DNA of 64,000 nucleotides from Desulfosudis oleivorans Hxd3 (lineage in GTDB: Bacteria; Desulfobacterota; Desulfobacteria; Desulfobacterales; Desulfosudaceae): positions 124,001 to 188,000 of the forward strand of contig NC_009943.1 in assembly GCF_000018405.1 (NCBI RefSeq), in the 5' to 3' direction. A program made the translations under genes and the position numbers. Below the pieces are notes generated by a model, which was given only the letters and a program-made list of their open reading frames with translations, was not told the origin of the DNA and searched no databases. Shown piece after piece: positions 51,179 to 60,692 of this stretch (position 1 is the first letter of the stretch; the number at the start of each line of letters is the position of its first letter).

Positions 51179-51652
51179 ATGGCCAAAAAAATTTTAATCG
51201 CAATGGATGAATCGGAAAACTCAAAAAGAGCGGTCGAGTTTGTCGGCGGCAACTTTGACACCAGATCCTCGGTGACACTGTTCAGTGTGTTGCAGAATAC
51301 GGAAACCATGTGTGCCATGCAGGCACCGGAGCTGACGCCCTATTTTGTTGCTCAGCAGACCAGTTTCTGTACTCTGGAAGACAAGAAAAAGGAGCTGGTT
51401 GCCGAGGCCATGGAAAAAGCAAAAAAAGTGCTGGTAAAAAAAGGCTTTGCCGCAAACAGGGTAGACGTCAAGCTGGTAAAACGTAAAAAAGGCGTGGCCC
51501 GGGTTATTATCAGCGAGGCCAGGACCGGCAAGTATGACCTGGTGGTCATGGGCAAAAAGGGGCTGTCAGGAGTCCGGGAGTTTCTGTTTGGCAGCATCAC
51601 CCAGAAAGTCCTGCATGGCGTCAAAAACGCGTCGGTTCTGCTGGTCGACTAG
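51179..51652 (+). CDS. Universal stress protein (UspA family)
   Basis: 157 residues, with AGGAGG upstream. ILIAMDESENSKRAVEFV is the N-terminal Usp strand and loop; the ATP-binding GKKGLSGVREFLFGSITQKVL and the final ASVLLVD complete the fold. ATP-binding Usp proteins respond to starvation and oxidative stress. It lies 191 nt upstream of a second Usp gene. Confidence 0.9.
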   Translation: MAKKILIAMDESENSKRAVEFVGGNFDTRSSVTLFSVLQNTETMCAMQAPELTPYFVAQQTSFCTLEDKKKELVAEAMEKAKKVLVKKGFAANRVDVKLVKRKKGVARVIISEARTGKYDLVVMGKKGLSGVREFLFGSITQKVLHGVKNASVLLVD

Positions 51653-51843
51653 CCCGCATATTTCACGAGTTGATTGGGCCGCGTTTTGCACCGGCTTTTT
51701 GTCTTTCTTGATTTTTGATACCGGGTTATCATATTTTTTCATGGCATTTTGCCACGGCTGTTGTAAAAAACAGATCCTGATTTATACAGGCGGCCGAAAA
51801 TGTGATATTTAAAAGGCATATTATTATCAAAGGAGAACGGTAA

Positions 51844-52248
51844 ATGAAAATCATGGTCTGTTACGACGGAGGCGACGGCTCGCAGTGGGCATTGACGTTG
51901 GCGATTCAGCACGCCAAAGTCTTTGATGCCGAACTTTACCTTGTGGCCTCCCTGGAAAAGGGAACCGACGCCGAGCAGCCGCTTATCGATCACCTGGAAA
52001 GCGAACTGGCCAAAGCCAAAGAGAAACTGGAGGAACAAGGGTTTGCCTGTACAACCCACCTGCTGGTGCGCGGGCTTACCCCGGGTGAAGACATGGTGGC
52101 CTACGCCAGGGAGAACAACATCGACGAAATCGTCATTGGTATTCGCAGAAAATCCAAGGTGGGCAAACTCATCTTCGGCTCAACCGCTCAGTACCTGATT
52201 CTAAAGGCCCCCTGCCCCGTGCTTACAATAAATCACCGGCCCTCCTGA
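51844..52248 (+). CDS. Universal stress protein (UspA family), second copy
   Basis: 134 residues, with AAAGGAG upstream. It shows IMVCYDGGDGSQWALTLAI, the binding loop GIRRKSKVGKLIFGSTAQYLI and CPVLTI. It is a clearly divergent paralogue of the previous gene. It converges with the K+ channel gene, leaving 27 nt between stops. Confidence 0.9.
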   Translation: MKIMVCYDGGDGSQWALTLAIQHAKVFDAELYLVASLEKGTDAEQPLIDHLESELAKAKEKLEEQGFACTTHLLVRGLTPGEDMVAYARENNIDEIVIGIRRKSKVGKLIFGSTAQYLILKAPCPVLTINHRPS

Positions 52249-52275
52249 AACAGGAGCGCTCCTTTTTTGAGATGT

Positions 52276-53982
52276 TCATTTTTTGTCCGGCGGATACCGT
52301 TCCATGAAGGTCTTTTCCGCTTCGGTCAGCCCTATCAGCAGGAGTTCATCCCCCGCTTCCAGAACAATGGCGGGATCCGGGTTGACGATCAGCTCTCCGG
52401 CCCGTTTTACAGCCATGACGCTGCACCCGGTCTGCTCGCGGATGGAGAGATCAGCCAGTGCCTGACTTACCATTTTTTCGTTCAGGGCGGCGCGAAACAT
52501 GTTGAGCCCTTCGGAAAGCATCAGCATTTTCTGGGGCTGCAGCAGGTTGAGAATGGTGCTGTTCAAGAGGGAGCTGTAGGACAGGACCAGGTTGGCACCG
52601 GCCCGGTGCAGGGTGGTGATATTGCGGTCCAGGCTGGAACGGCTGATAATTTGAACATCCGGGCGAAGACGGCGAATATAGATGGTCAGGTAAATGTTCA
52701 GGTTGTCGTCATGGGTGGTGATGATCACCGCGGGTGTTTCCTGAAGGCCGGCCCGGTCCAGCACCTCCCGTTCCGCGGCGCTGCCCTCGATGTAATGGGC
52801 ATGACGGGAAGCGATGTCCGACCGTTTTTCCACCACCCGGAATTCAACTTCCCGGCCTTTCAGCGTATCGGCCACTGCCGTGCCCACCCGCCCCCCGCCG
52901 ATTACCAGCACCGGCCCCTTTTGATGGCTGTCGGCCATTTTGCCGGCGATGGAACGGTCAAACAGGTTCAATTGTTCTTCGGTTCCGGCCAGCACCAGTA
53001 CGGTGGATTCTCCGATGCGGGAGTGGGGGCCGGGCATGATGAAGCGCCCCTGCTCCCAGATGCCGACCACCGTTACGCCGGCGACCTGGCGAAGGCGGCT
53101 TTCCGCCAGGGTTTTTCCCTGAAGCCAGGTCCGCATGGCCGACGCCTCGGCGATCAGCAGCTCGTCAAACCGGCCGATGACATTGGCCGTCATGCTGACC
53201 CCGTACACGCGTCGGGCCAGTGCCTGGCCCAGCATTCGGGTCATCTGCAGCACATGGGTGCTGCCCGCCAGCTTGAGAATATCCAGCGACTCCTCCCGGT
53301 CGGCGTTGGTTACGGTTATCACGTCAGGGCTTATTTCACGAATGGTGTAAATGATGTTGGTGCTGACCACGTCGTCATTGAGAACCACTACCAGGGCGGC
53401 CCGGTCGACATTTAAGCGCGGATAGGTATCCGGGTCGTCCAGGTCGCCCACCACGACATGGTAGCCCTGGTCGTGCAGGTTCAGGGCCGCCTGCAGGTCG
53501 GCCACCAGAAGAACATAGCGGATATGGTGCTGCTCCAGCTTTCGGATCAGGTGGATGGTAATGTCATCGTAATGGGTAAAAATCACGTGACCGGACAGCG
53601 CTTCAGCCACGGCCCTCGGGGTGCGGGCCTTGTTCTGCTCTTCCAGCCAGGGCGCGTAAAAAAATTGAATAAAAGTAAAGGGCAGCATTACCAGTAGAAA
53701 GATAATGCCGCTGAGCAGCACCACCACGGAAAAAACCTTTCCGATATCGCTGGTGAAGGTGATGTCTCCGAACCCCAGGGTGGACATGGTGGTCAGGGTC
53801 CAGTAAAAGCCGGTTATCCAGGAATAGGAGCGGCCTTCGTAAACCATGAGCACATGGAACAGAACACTGTATAAAACAAAAAAACAGGCCAGCATCAGGC
53901 AGAATTTTACCAGCAGCCGGATATTCCCTCTGCGCCGGTCGGCCTGAAGCAGCAGCGAGAGTTGCGTGGCCATGGTTTTCAT
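52276..53982 (-). CDS. Potassium channel with two RCK (TrkA) modules
   Basis: 568 residues from the ATG at 53982 (AGGAG 8 nt upstream). Two membrane helices flank the pore with selectivity filter TLTTMSTLGFGDITF. The long cytoplasmic part holds two TrkA-N Rossmann domains (first HVIFTHYDDITIHLI, second PVLVIGGGRVGTAVAD) each followed by a TrkA-C-like domain. The TLGFGD filter is the K+-selective type. The RCK modules gate the channel by nucleotide or calcium; which is unknown. Confidence 0.9.
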   Translation of the reverse strand: MKTMATQLSLLLQADRRRGNIRLLVKFCLMLACFFVLYSVLFHVLMVYEGRSYSWITGFYWTLTTMSTLGFGDITFTSDIGKVFSVVVLLSGIIFLLVMLPFTFIQFFYAPWLEEQNKARTPRAVAEALSGHVIFTHYDDITIHLIRKLEQHHIRYVLLVADLQAALNLHDQGYHVVVGDLDDPDTYPRLNVDRAALVVVLNDDVVSTNIIYTIREISPDVITVTNADREESLDILKLAGSTHVLQMTRMLGQALARRVYGVSMTANVIGRFDELLIAEASAMRTWLQGKTLAESRLRQVAGVTVVGIWEQGRFIMPGPHSRIGESTVLVLAGTEEQLNLFDRSIAGKMADSHQKGPVLVIGGGRVGTAVADTLKGREVEFRVVEKRSDIASRHAHYIEGSAAEREVLDRAGLQETPAVIITTHDDNLNIYLTIYIRRLRPDVQIISRSSLDRNITTLHRAGANLVLSYSSLLNSTILNLLQPQKMLMLSEGLNMFRAALNEKMVSQALADLSIREQTGCSVMAVKRAGELIVNPDPAIVLEAGDELLLIGLTEAEKTFMERYPPDKK

Positions 53983-54187
53983 TGGCATATCTCCTGAGTT
54001 TATAGGGTTCGGCAAATCACCTGTTCCATTGTAAAGAGAAACACCCTCAGAGTGAAGTGCTTTTCGTTCCCGGCCGACGGGTCGGGGCAAGACGGGTGTT
54101 GCTATTTATGCCGGCCATGCACTAGAATGCTTGTTTTTCAGGTCCCGCGTGATGAGGACCGGCAAAACAGACAAAAAGGTATGGGTA

Positions 54188-55702
54188 ATGAACGAACGCG
54201 TTGAAAAAATGGAAAAGATATTTTCCCCCCGGTCCGTGGCCCTGATCGGGGCCTCAAACAATGTGGCCAAATGGGGCGGGATTGTGGCAATTAATCTGAT
54301 TTTGGGCGGTTTCAAGGGAAAGCTCTATCCCGTCAACCCCAAAGAAGCGTCGGTCCACGGCGTTCCGGCATTTGCTTCGGTAAAAGACATACAGGACGAA
54401 ATCGACCTGGCCGTGATTATTGTTCCGGCCGCCGGTGTACCGGATATCATATCCGACTGCGTGGACAAAGGCATTGGCGCGGCTGTTGTAATCACCTCCG
54501 GATTCGGGGAACTGGGCGAAGAGGGAAAAGGCCTTCAGAATGAGATGCTCAGGCGGGCCAGGGCCGGGGGCATGGTGCTGGTGGGCCCCAACGGCCAGGG
54601 TATTGCCGCGCCGGAATCAAAGTTTTATCCCTGGTTTCCAACGTTCCGGCCCGATCCCGGCGTCATCGGTATTGCCAGCCAGAGCGGCGGCATTTCAACC
54701 GAACTGTCCGAGCAGTTGGCGGAATTCGGTTTCGGCTGTTCCAAGGTCATTTCAACCGGCAACTGCGCCGATCTCTCCTGGCCCGACTATCTGGCCTATT
54801 TTCGGCAGGACCCGTCCACCAAAGTGGTGCTGCTGTACATGGAAGGGGCGCAAGACGGCCGGGCGTTTTTTCGCGAGGCGAAAAAAACCGCCCTGGAAAA
54901 GCCGGTCATTCTCATTAAAAGCGGCCGAACACAGGAGGGGGGCCGGGCTGCCTCCTCCCACACCGGGTCCATGGCCGGATCGGACGCGGTGTTTGACGGT
55001 GTCTGCAAACAGGCCGGCCTGATTCGGGCAAAAACCCTGGAGGAGGCCGTTGTTCTTGCCGCCGCCTTTGTCACCACGCCGCTGCCCAGGGGCCGGCGGG
55101 TCTGTGTGCTGACCGGCGGTGGGGGCCAGGGCGTGTTGACCGCCGATGCTCTTGCCGCGCGGGGCCTTACCCTGCCACCCCTTTCCGAAGCCACCGTTAA
55201 AAAGCTCCGGGAGCAGCTTCCCGCCTGGTGGCACCCGAACAATCCGGTGGACATGGTGGCTGGTCTGGGTTACGGCGGCCCCACCGAAATCATTCCCATT
55301 TTGATGGAAAGCGATGATTTTGACGGCATCATATTCAACGGGATCGGATGGATTTACTCCATGGTGGATCCGGTGAACAACCCCCAGGAAACAAACATGG
55401 TCCGCAAAGGGGCCCAGCGCGTGATTGATAAAGAGGTCGAACTGAGCCATGTTCTGGCAGAGTATTCCGGCAAATGGGGCCTGCCCCTGCTGATCTGTTC
55501 CAAGGTCGCGCGCCTGGCCATTCGGCGGGAGTATGAGGCCATCTTAAACCTGCTGCAAAAAGACATCATGCTGTACCCAACCGCCCATGACGTGGTCAAC
55601 GTGTTTTCCGCGCTGGCCGACCGGTATGAATTTTTAAAACGAGAAGGGGCGCTTCGGGCCAATGGAGAACATAGCAGACCTCTCGTGGAGACGGCTGAAT
55701 GA
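54188..55702 (+). CDS. ADP-forming acyl-CoA synthetase alpha-like protein
   Basis: 504 residues from the ATG at 54188. The CoA-binding domain begins SVALIGASNNVAKWGG and the phospho-histidine is His258 in SSHTGSMAG. It resembles the alpha subunit at 27327-28805 but has no ATP-grasp beta gene beside it, so it must use a beta subunit from elsewhere or act differently. It overlaps the tex start by 4 nt. Lysine/arginine acyltransferase relatives carry a GNAT domain, which is absent here. Confidence 0.82.
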   Translation: MNERVEKMEKIFSPRSVALIGASNNVAKWGGIVAINLILGGFKGKLYPVNPKEASVHGVPAFASVKDIQDEIDLAVIIVPAAGVPDIISDCVDKGIGAAVVITSGFGELGEEGKGLQNEMLRRARAGGMVLVGPNGQGIAAPESKFYPWFPTFRPDPGVIGIASQSGGISTELSEQLAEFGFGCSKVISTGNCADLSWPDYLAYFRQDPSTKVVLLYMEGAQDGRAFFREAKKTALEKPVILIKSGRTQEGGRAASSHTGSMAGSDAVFDGVCKQAGLIRAKTLEEAVVLAAAFVTTPLPRGRRVCVLTGGGGQGVLTADALAARGLTLPPLSEATVKKLREQLPAWWHPNNPVDMVAGLGYGGPTEIIPILMESDDFDGIIFNGIGWIYSMVDPVNNPQETNMVRKGAQRVIDKEVELSHVLAEYSGKWGLPLLICSKVARLAIRREYEAILNLLQKDIMLYPTAHDVVNVFSALADRYEFLKREGALRANGEHSRPLVETAE

Positions 55703-57978
55703 TCCCTGCAACCGCTACGGCGCTGGGCATTAGCGAAAAACAGGTTCAGGCCGTGGCCGCCCTGCTGGAAGACGGTGCCACCATCCCCTTTATCGCCCGT
55801 TACCGCAAAGAGGCCACCGGCAGCCTGGATGAAGTGGCGGTTGCCCGGATTCGCGACACCCTGCACCAGCTCAAGGAATTAGACGACCGGCGCCAGGCGG
55901 TTCTGGCGTCGCTTGAAAAAAACGGCCACCTGACCGATGAATTAAAACAGCGGGTCCTGGCGGCAGACACCCTGACCGTGCTGGAAGACATCTATCTTCC
56001 CTTTCGGCCCAAGCGCCGGACCCGGGCCGTGATGGCCAGGGAAAAGGGCCTGGAGCCCCTGGCCCTGGTTCTTCTGGAACAAAAAGGGACAGACCCTCAG
56101 GCCGAAGCGTTGCCCTTTGTTGACCCGGAAAAGGGCGTGGCCTCGGTTGACGAGGCCCTGGCCGGGGCCCGGGACATTATCGCGGAGATGACCAGTGAAG
56201 ACGAGGCCGCCCGGTCGGCCCTGCGGGATCTGTTTTTCACCAAAGGCATGGTCTCGTGCCGGGTCGTGATGGGAATGGAGGAGGCCGGGGCCAAGTTTAG
56301 GGATTATTTTGACTGGAAAGAGCCGGTGGCCACGGTGCCGTCCCACCGCATGCTGGCCATGCGGCGCGGGGAAAAGGAAGGTTTTCTTGTTCTTGCCATC
56401 GCCCCGGAAGAGCCGGACGCCATTGCCATTTTAGAGCGACTGTTTGTCAAAGGAGATACCGAAGACGCGGTCCAGGTGGCCCTGGCGGTAAAAGACAGCT
56501 ACAAGCGGCTGCTCTCCCTTTCCATGGAAACCGAAACCCGCCTTGCTGCCAAAAAGAAAGCGGATGCCGAAGCCATCCGGATCTTTGCCGAAAACCTTCG
56601 CCAGCTCCTGCTGGCCCCGCCCCTGGGCGCGAAACGGGTGATGGGCATTGACCCGGGATTCCGGACCGGCTGCAAGGTGGTCTGCCTGGACCGGCAGGGA
56701 AAGCTGCTCTGCTGGGACACGGTGTATCCCCATTTTTCCGAAGGCAGGGAGCAGGCGGCGGCGGACCGGATAAAGTCGCTGTGCGACCAGTTCGAGGTGG
56801 AGGCCATTGCCGTGGGCAACGGCACCGCCGGCAGAGAGACCGAGGCGTTTGTAAAAGCCGTCGCTTTTTCCCGGCCGGTGCAGGTGGTCATGGTCAATGA
56901 AAGCGGGGCCTCCATCTATTCGGCCTCCGAAGTGGCCAGAGAAGAGTTTCCGGACCATGACCTGACCGTGCGGGGAAGCGTTTCCATTGCCCGGCGCCTC
57001 ATGGACCCTTTGGCCGAGCTGGTCAAGAGCGACCCTAAATCCATCGGCGTGGGCCAGTATCAGCACGACGTAAGCCCCGCCGAATTAAAACAGTCCTTAG
57101 ATGACGTGGTGGTCAGCTGCGTTAACCGCGTGGGCGTCGACCTGAACCGGGCCAGCGCCCAGCTGCTGACCTATGTATCGGGCCTGAATGCCGGCATCGC
57201 TAAAAACATCTTGGTCTATCGGGAAGCAAACGGCCCGTTTGCCTCCCGGGAGGCATTAAAAGCCGTGCCGCGTTTCGGGCCCAAGACCTTTGAACAGAGC
57301 GCCGGTTTTCTGCGCATACCGGATGCGGCCAATCCCCTGGACGCCAGCGCGGTTCACCCGGAAAGCTATGCCATTGTCGAGGCCATGGCCAAAGACCTTG
57401 GCAAACAGGTGGCCGACATCATGCACCAGACGGACCTGCGTAAACAGGTCGACCTTTCCGCCTATGTCACCGGCACCGTGGGCCTGCCCACCCTGACCGA
57501 CATTCTGGACGAACTGGCCAAGCCGGGCCGTGATCCCCGGCAGGCCTTTGAGTCGGTCTCTTTTATCGAAGGAATCAACACCATTGATGACGTGCAGCCG
57601 GGCATGAAACTGCCGGGCATTGTCACCAACATCACGGCTTTCGGTGCCTTTGTGGACATCGGCGTGCACCAGGACGGGCTGGTCCATATCAGCCAGATGG
57701 CGGACCGGTTTGTCAAATCTCCGGCAGACATCGTCAAGGTCCAGCAGCGGGTTATGGTCACGGTGCTGGAAGTGGACAAGGAGAGAAAGCGGATCAGCCT
57801 CTCCATGAAAGCCGAACGCCCGGCGCCCACGGCGGCCCGGGAGGAGACCGCGGGACCCTCTCCCAGGCCCGACACCCCGGGCAAGGCAAAAGGGAAAAAG
57901 CCGGAGAAAAAAGAGAAGAGAAATATCCCCGCCAATTCGGCCCTGGCCGAAGCCTTGCGAAAAAGCGGCCTGACCTGA
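55699..57978 (+). CDS. tex: Transcription accessory protein Tex
   Basis: 759 residues. N-terminal helical region with IPFIARYRKEATGSLDE, the YqgF/RNase H-like domain (MGIDPGFRTGCKVVCLD), the helix-hairpin-helix part (VGVDLNRASAQLLTYVSGL), and a C-terminal S1 domain (PGIVTNITAFGAFVDIG, then GLVHISQM). Tex binds RNA polymerase-associated RNA and is widely conserved. A basic KKPEKKEKR tail follows. Its start overlaps the acyl-CoA synthetase-like gene. Confidence 0.95.
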   Translation: MIPATATALGISEKQVQAVAALLEDGATIPFIARYRKEATGSLDEVAVARIRDTLHQLKELDDRRQAVLASLEKNGHLTDELKQRVLAADTLTVLEDIYLPFRPKRRTRAVMAREKGLEPLALVLLEQKGTDPQAEALPFVDPEKGVASVDEALAGARDIIAEMTSEDEAARSALRDLFFTKGMVSCRVVMGMEEAGAKFRDYFDWKEPVATVPSHRMLAMRRGEKEGFLVLAIAPEEPDAIAILERLFVKGDTEDAVQVALAVKDSYKRLLSLSMETETRLAAKKKADAEAIRIFAENLRQLLLAPPLGAKRVMGIDPGFRTGCKVVCLDRQGKLLCWDTVYPHFSEGREQAAADRIKSLCDQFEVEAIAVGNGTAGRETEAFVKAVAFSRPVQVVMVNESGASIYSASEVAREEFPDHDLTVRGSVSIARRLMDPLAELVKSDPKSIGVGQYQHDVSPAELKQSLDDVVVSCVNRVGVDLNRASAQLLTYVSGLNAGIAKNILVYREANGPFASREALKAVPRFGPKTFEQSAGFLRIPDAANPLDASAVHPESYAIVEAMAKDLGKQVADIMHQTDLRKQVDLSAYVTGTVGLPTLTDILDELAKPGRDPRQAFESVSFIEGINTIDDVQPGMKLPGIVTNITAFGAFVDIGVHQDGLVHISQMADRFVKSPADIVKVQQRVMVTVLEVDKERKRISLSMKAERPAPTAAREETAGPSPRPDTPGKAKGKKPEKKEKRNIPANSALAEALRKSGLT

Positions 57979-58105
57979 TTTTCCCCCGGCATTGTCATTT
58001 TTCGACCCTCTTTTTTTCTTCGCCATTTTGCGGCGTTCTTTTTCCCTCGTGCCCATCCATCTGTCTAGACGCTTCATAAAAGGATTGTTTTTTCAACCGA
58101 TAAGA

Positions 58106-58151
58106 TGCATTGTGGAAGAATAAGTGCATTCTTTTTCAGCAACAATGCATT
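58106..58151. promoter_or_regulatory. Three TGCATT words upstream of the acyl-CoA ligase
   Basis: TGCATT occurs at 58106, 58125 and 58146, spaced 19 and 21 nt, roughly two helical turns apart, in the 200-nt gap before the ligase. It may be a multi-site operator or chance AT-rich repetition. Confidence 0.3.
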
Positions 58152-58181
58152 CCACAAAAAAACATAAAGAGAGGGACCGAC

Positions 58182-60158
58182 ATGACAAATATCGATTATT
58201 TTAATCTGCCTTGGAAAGACCAGTGGGAGTGGGAAAGGGTTAATTTGCCGACATTAACCCGGAAATTTCTTGAAAACGCCAAAAAGCACGCCAATAAGGA
58301 TTTTCAGCGGTTTAATGCCGCACTCTATAATGGTGACAGCAACGGTAAAATGACATGGGCAGAGACTGCCGCCAGAGTGGAAAACTATGCCTGCGGGTTA
58401 ATGAGCCTGGGGCTCGGGAAGCAGGAAATGGTGGGACTGATGTCCGCAAGCGGCCCCTACTGGACCCATGCCGACCTTGCGCTTGCCTGCGCAAATGGTG
58501 TCAGTGTCGCCATATACCCGACCCTGTCATTTAAGGAAGCATCGTATGTCGTCAACGATTCAGGGAGCAAATTCCTTTTTCTAAGGGGCGACACCATTCT
58601 TGAAATGATGCTCAACGGCTTTGACCATATGCCCGGGCTCGAAAAGATAATCGTTATGGACAGGGAATACAAGAGCAGCGATGCGAGAGTTATCAGCATG
58701 GGCGATCTTGAAAAAGCCGGCATCGAGTGGAAAAAAGACAGCAATCATTTTGACGCTTATGTGGCAAGAAGAGATGGGGTTTCTCTTGATGACATCTACA
58801 CGATTCTCTACACTTCAGGCACAACCGGCCGGGGTAAAGGTGTTGTTCTTACGCACCACAACTGCTCAGCCAGAATGAACGGTGTAAATGAATTCTTTGA
58901 TTACTGCGGCATGGGGTTCAAGACGGAATATACAACCCTCTGCTTTCTTCCCCTCGCGCATATTTTCGACAGGGGATCATGCCAGGGCGTTGCCATTTTC
59001 AACGGCTGCACAATTGCCTACGCGGACGCTCCGGGAACGCTTTTAGAAGACCTTCAGAAATACAACCCCCACTGGATCAACTGTGTGCCACGGCTTTATG
59101 AAAAAATATATATTCAGCTGCAGGAGAAAATGGGGCAAAGCGGCCCGAAACGAAAACTTTTTAACTGGGCGCTTAAGGTCGGCGAAGCGGTTTTCATGCA
59201 GCGGTATGATGCTGAAACAGGCACTTATAATATGGGGCATGATTTTGATATTACCGGCAATCTTTCGTTTGGAATGAGAATAAAGTATAAAATTGCCGAC
59301 AAGCTGTTCTCAAAGGTCAGGGCACTGTTTGGTAAAAACTTTAAGCATTCTTTTTCAGCCAGTGCATCAATTTCCCCCGAGCTGCTAAAATTTTTCTATA
59401 TCATTGGAATCAGAGTAAGCGAAGGTTACGGATCAACCGAAAGTTTTAACGCCTGTTCAAACATGCCCCTTGTGGCCTGCAAACCCGGATCTATCGGTCT
59501 TGAGTCAAATGGAAGCAGGCTCAGGGTGTCAGGCATAGGTGAGCTTGAGATCTCCGGCGCCGGTATTTTTAAAAGATACTGGAATAAGCCCCAGGAGACG
59601 GCCGAATCCTTCACTGCTGACGGATGGTTTAAAACAGGGGACAAGGTTGAGGTTGACAGGTTCGGTTATTATAAAATTGTTGACCGCATTAAAAATATTA
59701 TCTGTCTTTCCAACGGAAAGAATATCGCCCCGGCAAAAATTGAAGCGCTTTTTACCACAAGCCCATATATTGAGCAGCTTTTTGTTGTTGGTGATGAACG
59801 GGCCGTAATAAGCACACTGTTGGTCCCAAGCCTTACATACTTTAAAGACAGGTTTGACAAAGAAGGTGTTGAATACGATAACAGTCAGGTTGTTATAGAT
59901 ACGTCAGCGGGGACCCCGATTGTAGTGAAGGTCGGTCCGGATTTTATCGAAAAAGGAAACATCAAAGGCCTTATTGCTGAAGAGGTTGCAAGAGCAAACA
60001 AGGAACTGGAAGGGTTTGAGAAGATAAAACAGTACACCATTCTCCGTGAAAGATTCACAGAGCAAAACGGCATGCTGACACCTACGCAGAAAACAAAGAA
60101 GAGGGTGATTCTTGACACGTATGCAGCTGAAATCGAAAAAATGTATGCTCGGAAATAA
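58182..60158 (+). CDS. Long-chain fatty acid-CoA ligase
   Basis: 658 residues from the ATG at 58182 (GAGAGGG upstream). The AMP-binding motif YTSGTTGRGKG lies near residue 212, LCFLPLAHIFDRG follows, YGSTES is the central element and WFKTGDKVEVDRFGYYKIVDR the hinge. It activates long-chain acids for beta-oxidation, matching the fadN-fadA operon. The DNA is somewhat AT-richer than the flanks. The N-terminal part (WKDQWEWERVNLPT) is atypical for FadD and suggests a subfamily of anaerobes. Confidence 0.92.
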   Translation: MTNIDYFNLPWKDQWEWERVNLPTLTRKFLENAKKHANKDFQRFNAALYNGDSNGKMTWAETAARVENYACGLMSLGLGKQEMVGLMSASGPYWTHADLALACANGVSVAIYPTLSFKEASYVVNDSGSKFLFLRGDTILEMMLNGFDHMPGLEKIIVMDREYKSSDARVISMGDLEKAGIEWKKDSNHFDAYVARRDGVSLDDIYTILYTSGTTGRGKGVVLTHHNCSARMNGVNEFFDYCGMGFKTEYTTLCFLPLAHIFDRGSCQGVAIFNGCTIAYADAPGTLLEDLQKYNPHWINCVPRLYEKIYIQLQEKMGQSGPKRKLFNWALKVGEAVFMQRYDAETGTYNMGHDFDITGNLSFGMRIKYKIADKLFSKVRALFGKNFKHSFSASASISPELLKFFYIIGIRVSEGYGSTESFNACSNMPLVACKPGSIGLESNGSRLRVSGIGELEISGAGIFKRYWNKPQETAESFTADGWFKTGDKVEVDRFGYYKIVDRIKNIICLSNGKNIAPAKIEALFTTSPYIEQLFVVGDERAVISTLLVPSLTYFKDRFDKEGVEYDNSQVVIDTSAGTPIVVKVGPDFIEKGNIKGLIAEEVARANKELEGFEKIKQYTILRERFTEQNGMLTPTQKTKKRVILDTYAAEIEKMYARK

Positions 60159-60188
60159 ATGGCATAAGACATCTGATATAATAACCCC

Positions 60189-60218
60189 AAAAAGCCGCGG
60201 ACCTTTTCGCGGCTTTTT
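60189..60218 (+). terminator. Intrinsic terminator after the acyl-CoA ligase
   Basis: An 11-bp stem AAAAAGCCGCG/CGCGGCTTTTT with an 8-nt loop and a continuing T-run, 30 nt after the stop codon. Confidence 0.85.
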
Positions 60219-60294
60219 TACTTGTGTGTACAACATGCGGCATGACGGCGGCGTCCGGAATCATTCGTAACCGCTTCGGGTCAGGGGGTTGACA

Positions 60295-60627
60295 GTGCCG
60301 GTCTCAAATGAGTTTCTCATCTTTGTGCTGGACCAGCTGGCCGAGTGGGGCGGCGTTACCGCCCGCAAGATGTTCGGCGGAGCCGGGCTGTACCGGGACG
60401 GCCGGATGTTCGGACTGATTGCCGGTGACGTGGTCTACCTCAAGGTTGATGACTCCAATCGCGAGGCGTTTGTCCGGGCCGGGTCATCGGCCTTCAAACC
60501 GTTTGCCGATAAACCCGTCAGCCTGTCCTATTATGAGGTACCACCCGATGTTCTGGAGGTTCCGGAAGAACTGATTGACTGGGCCGCCCGGTCGCTGGCT
60601 GTTCAGAGCAGAAAAAAGAAGAAGTGA
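60295..60627 (+). CDS. TfoX N-terminal domain protein
   Basis: 110 residues with the TfoX-N signature: VTARKMFGGAGLYRDGRMFGLI, then DVVYLKVDD and the proline-rich YYEVPPDVLE. GTG at 60295 with AGGGGG upstream is favoured over TTG at 60289. Only the N-terminal domain is present; the C-terminal TfoX domain of competence regulators is missing. The function of such single-domain proteins is unknown. Confidence 0.85.
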   Translation: MPVSNEFLIFVLDQLAEWGGVTARKMFGGAGLYRDGRMFGLIAGDVVYLKVDDSNREAFVRAGSSAFKPFADKPVSLSYYEVPPDVLEVPEELIDWAARSLAVQSRKKKK

Positions 60628-60692
60628 ATTACAGTTTTATCTATTATCTTGTTCTGGGACCGAAGAAAATCCAGACGCATTAAGGAGTGTTT

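Noticed and set aside
52267-53415. A 382-codon plus-strand frame opposite the K+ channel gene
   Set aside because: Antisense shadow; the channel filter and RCK domains read clearly on the minus strand.
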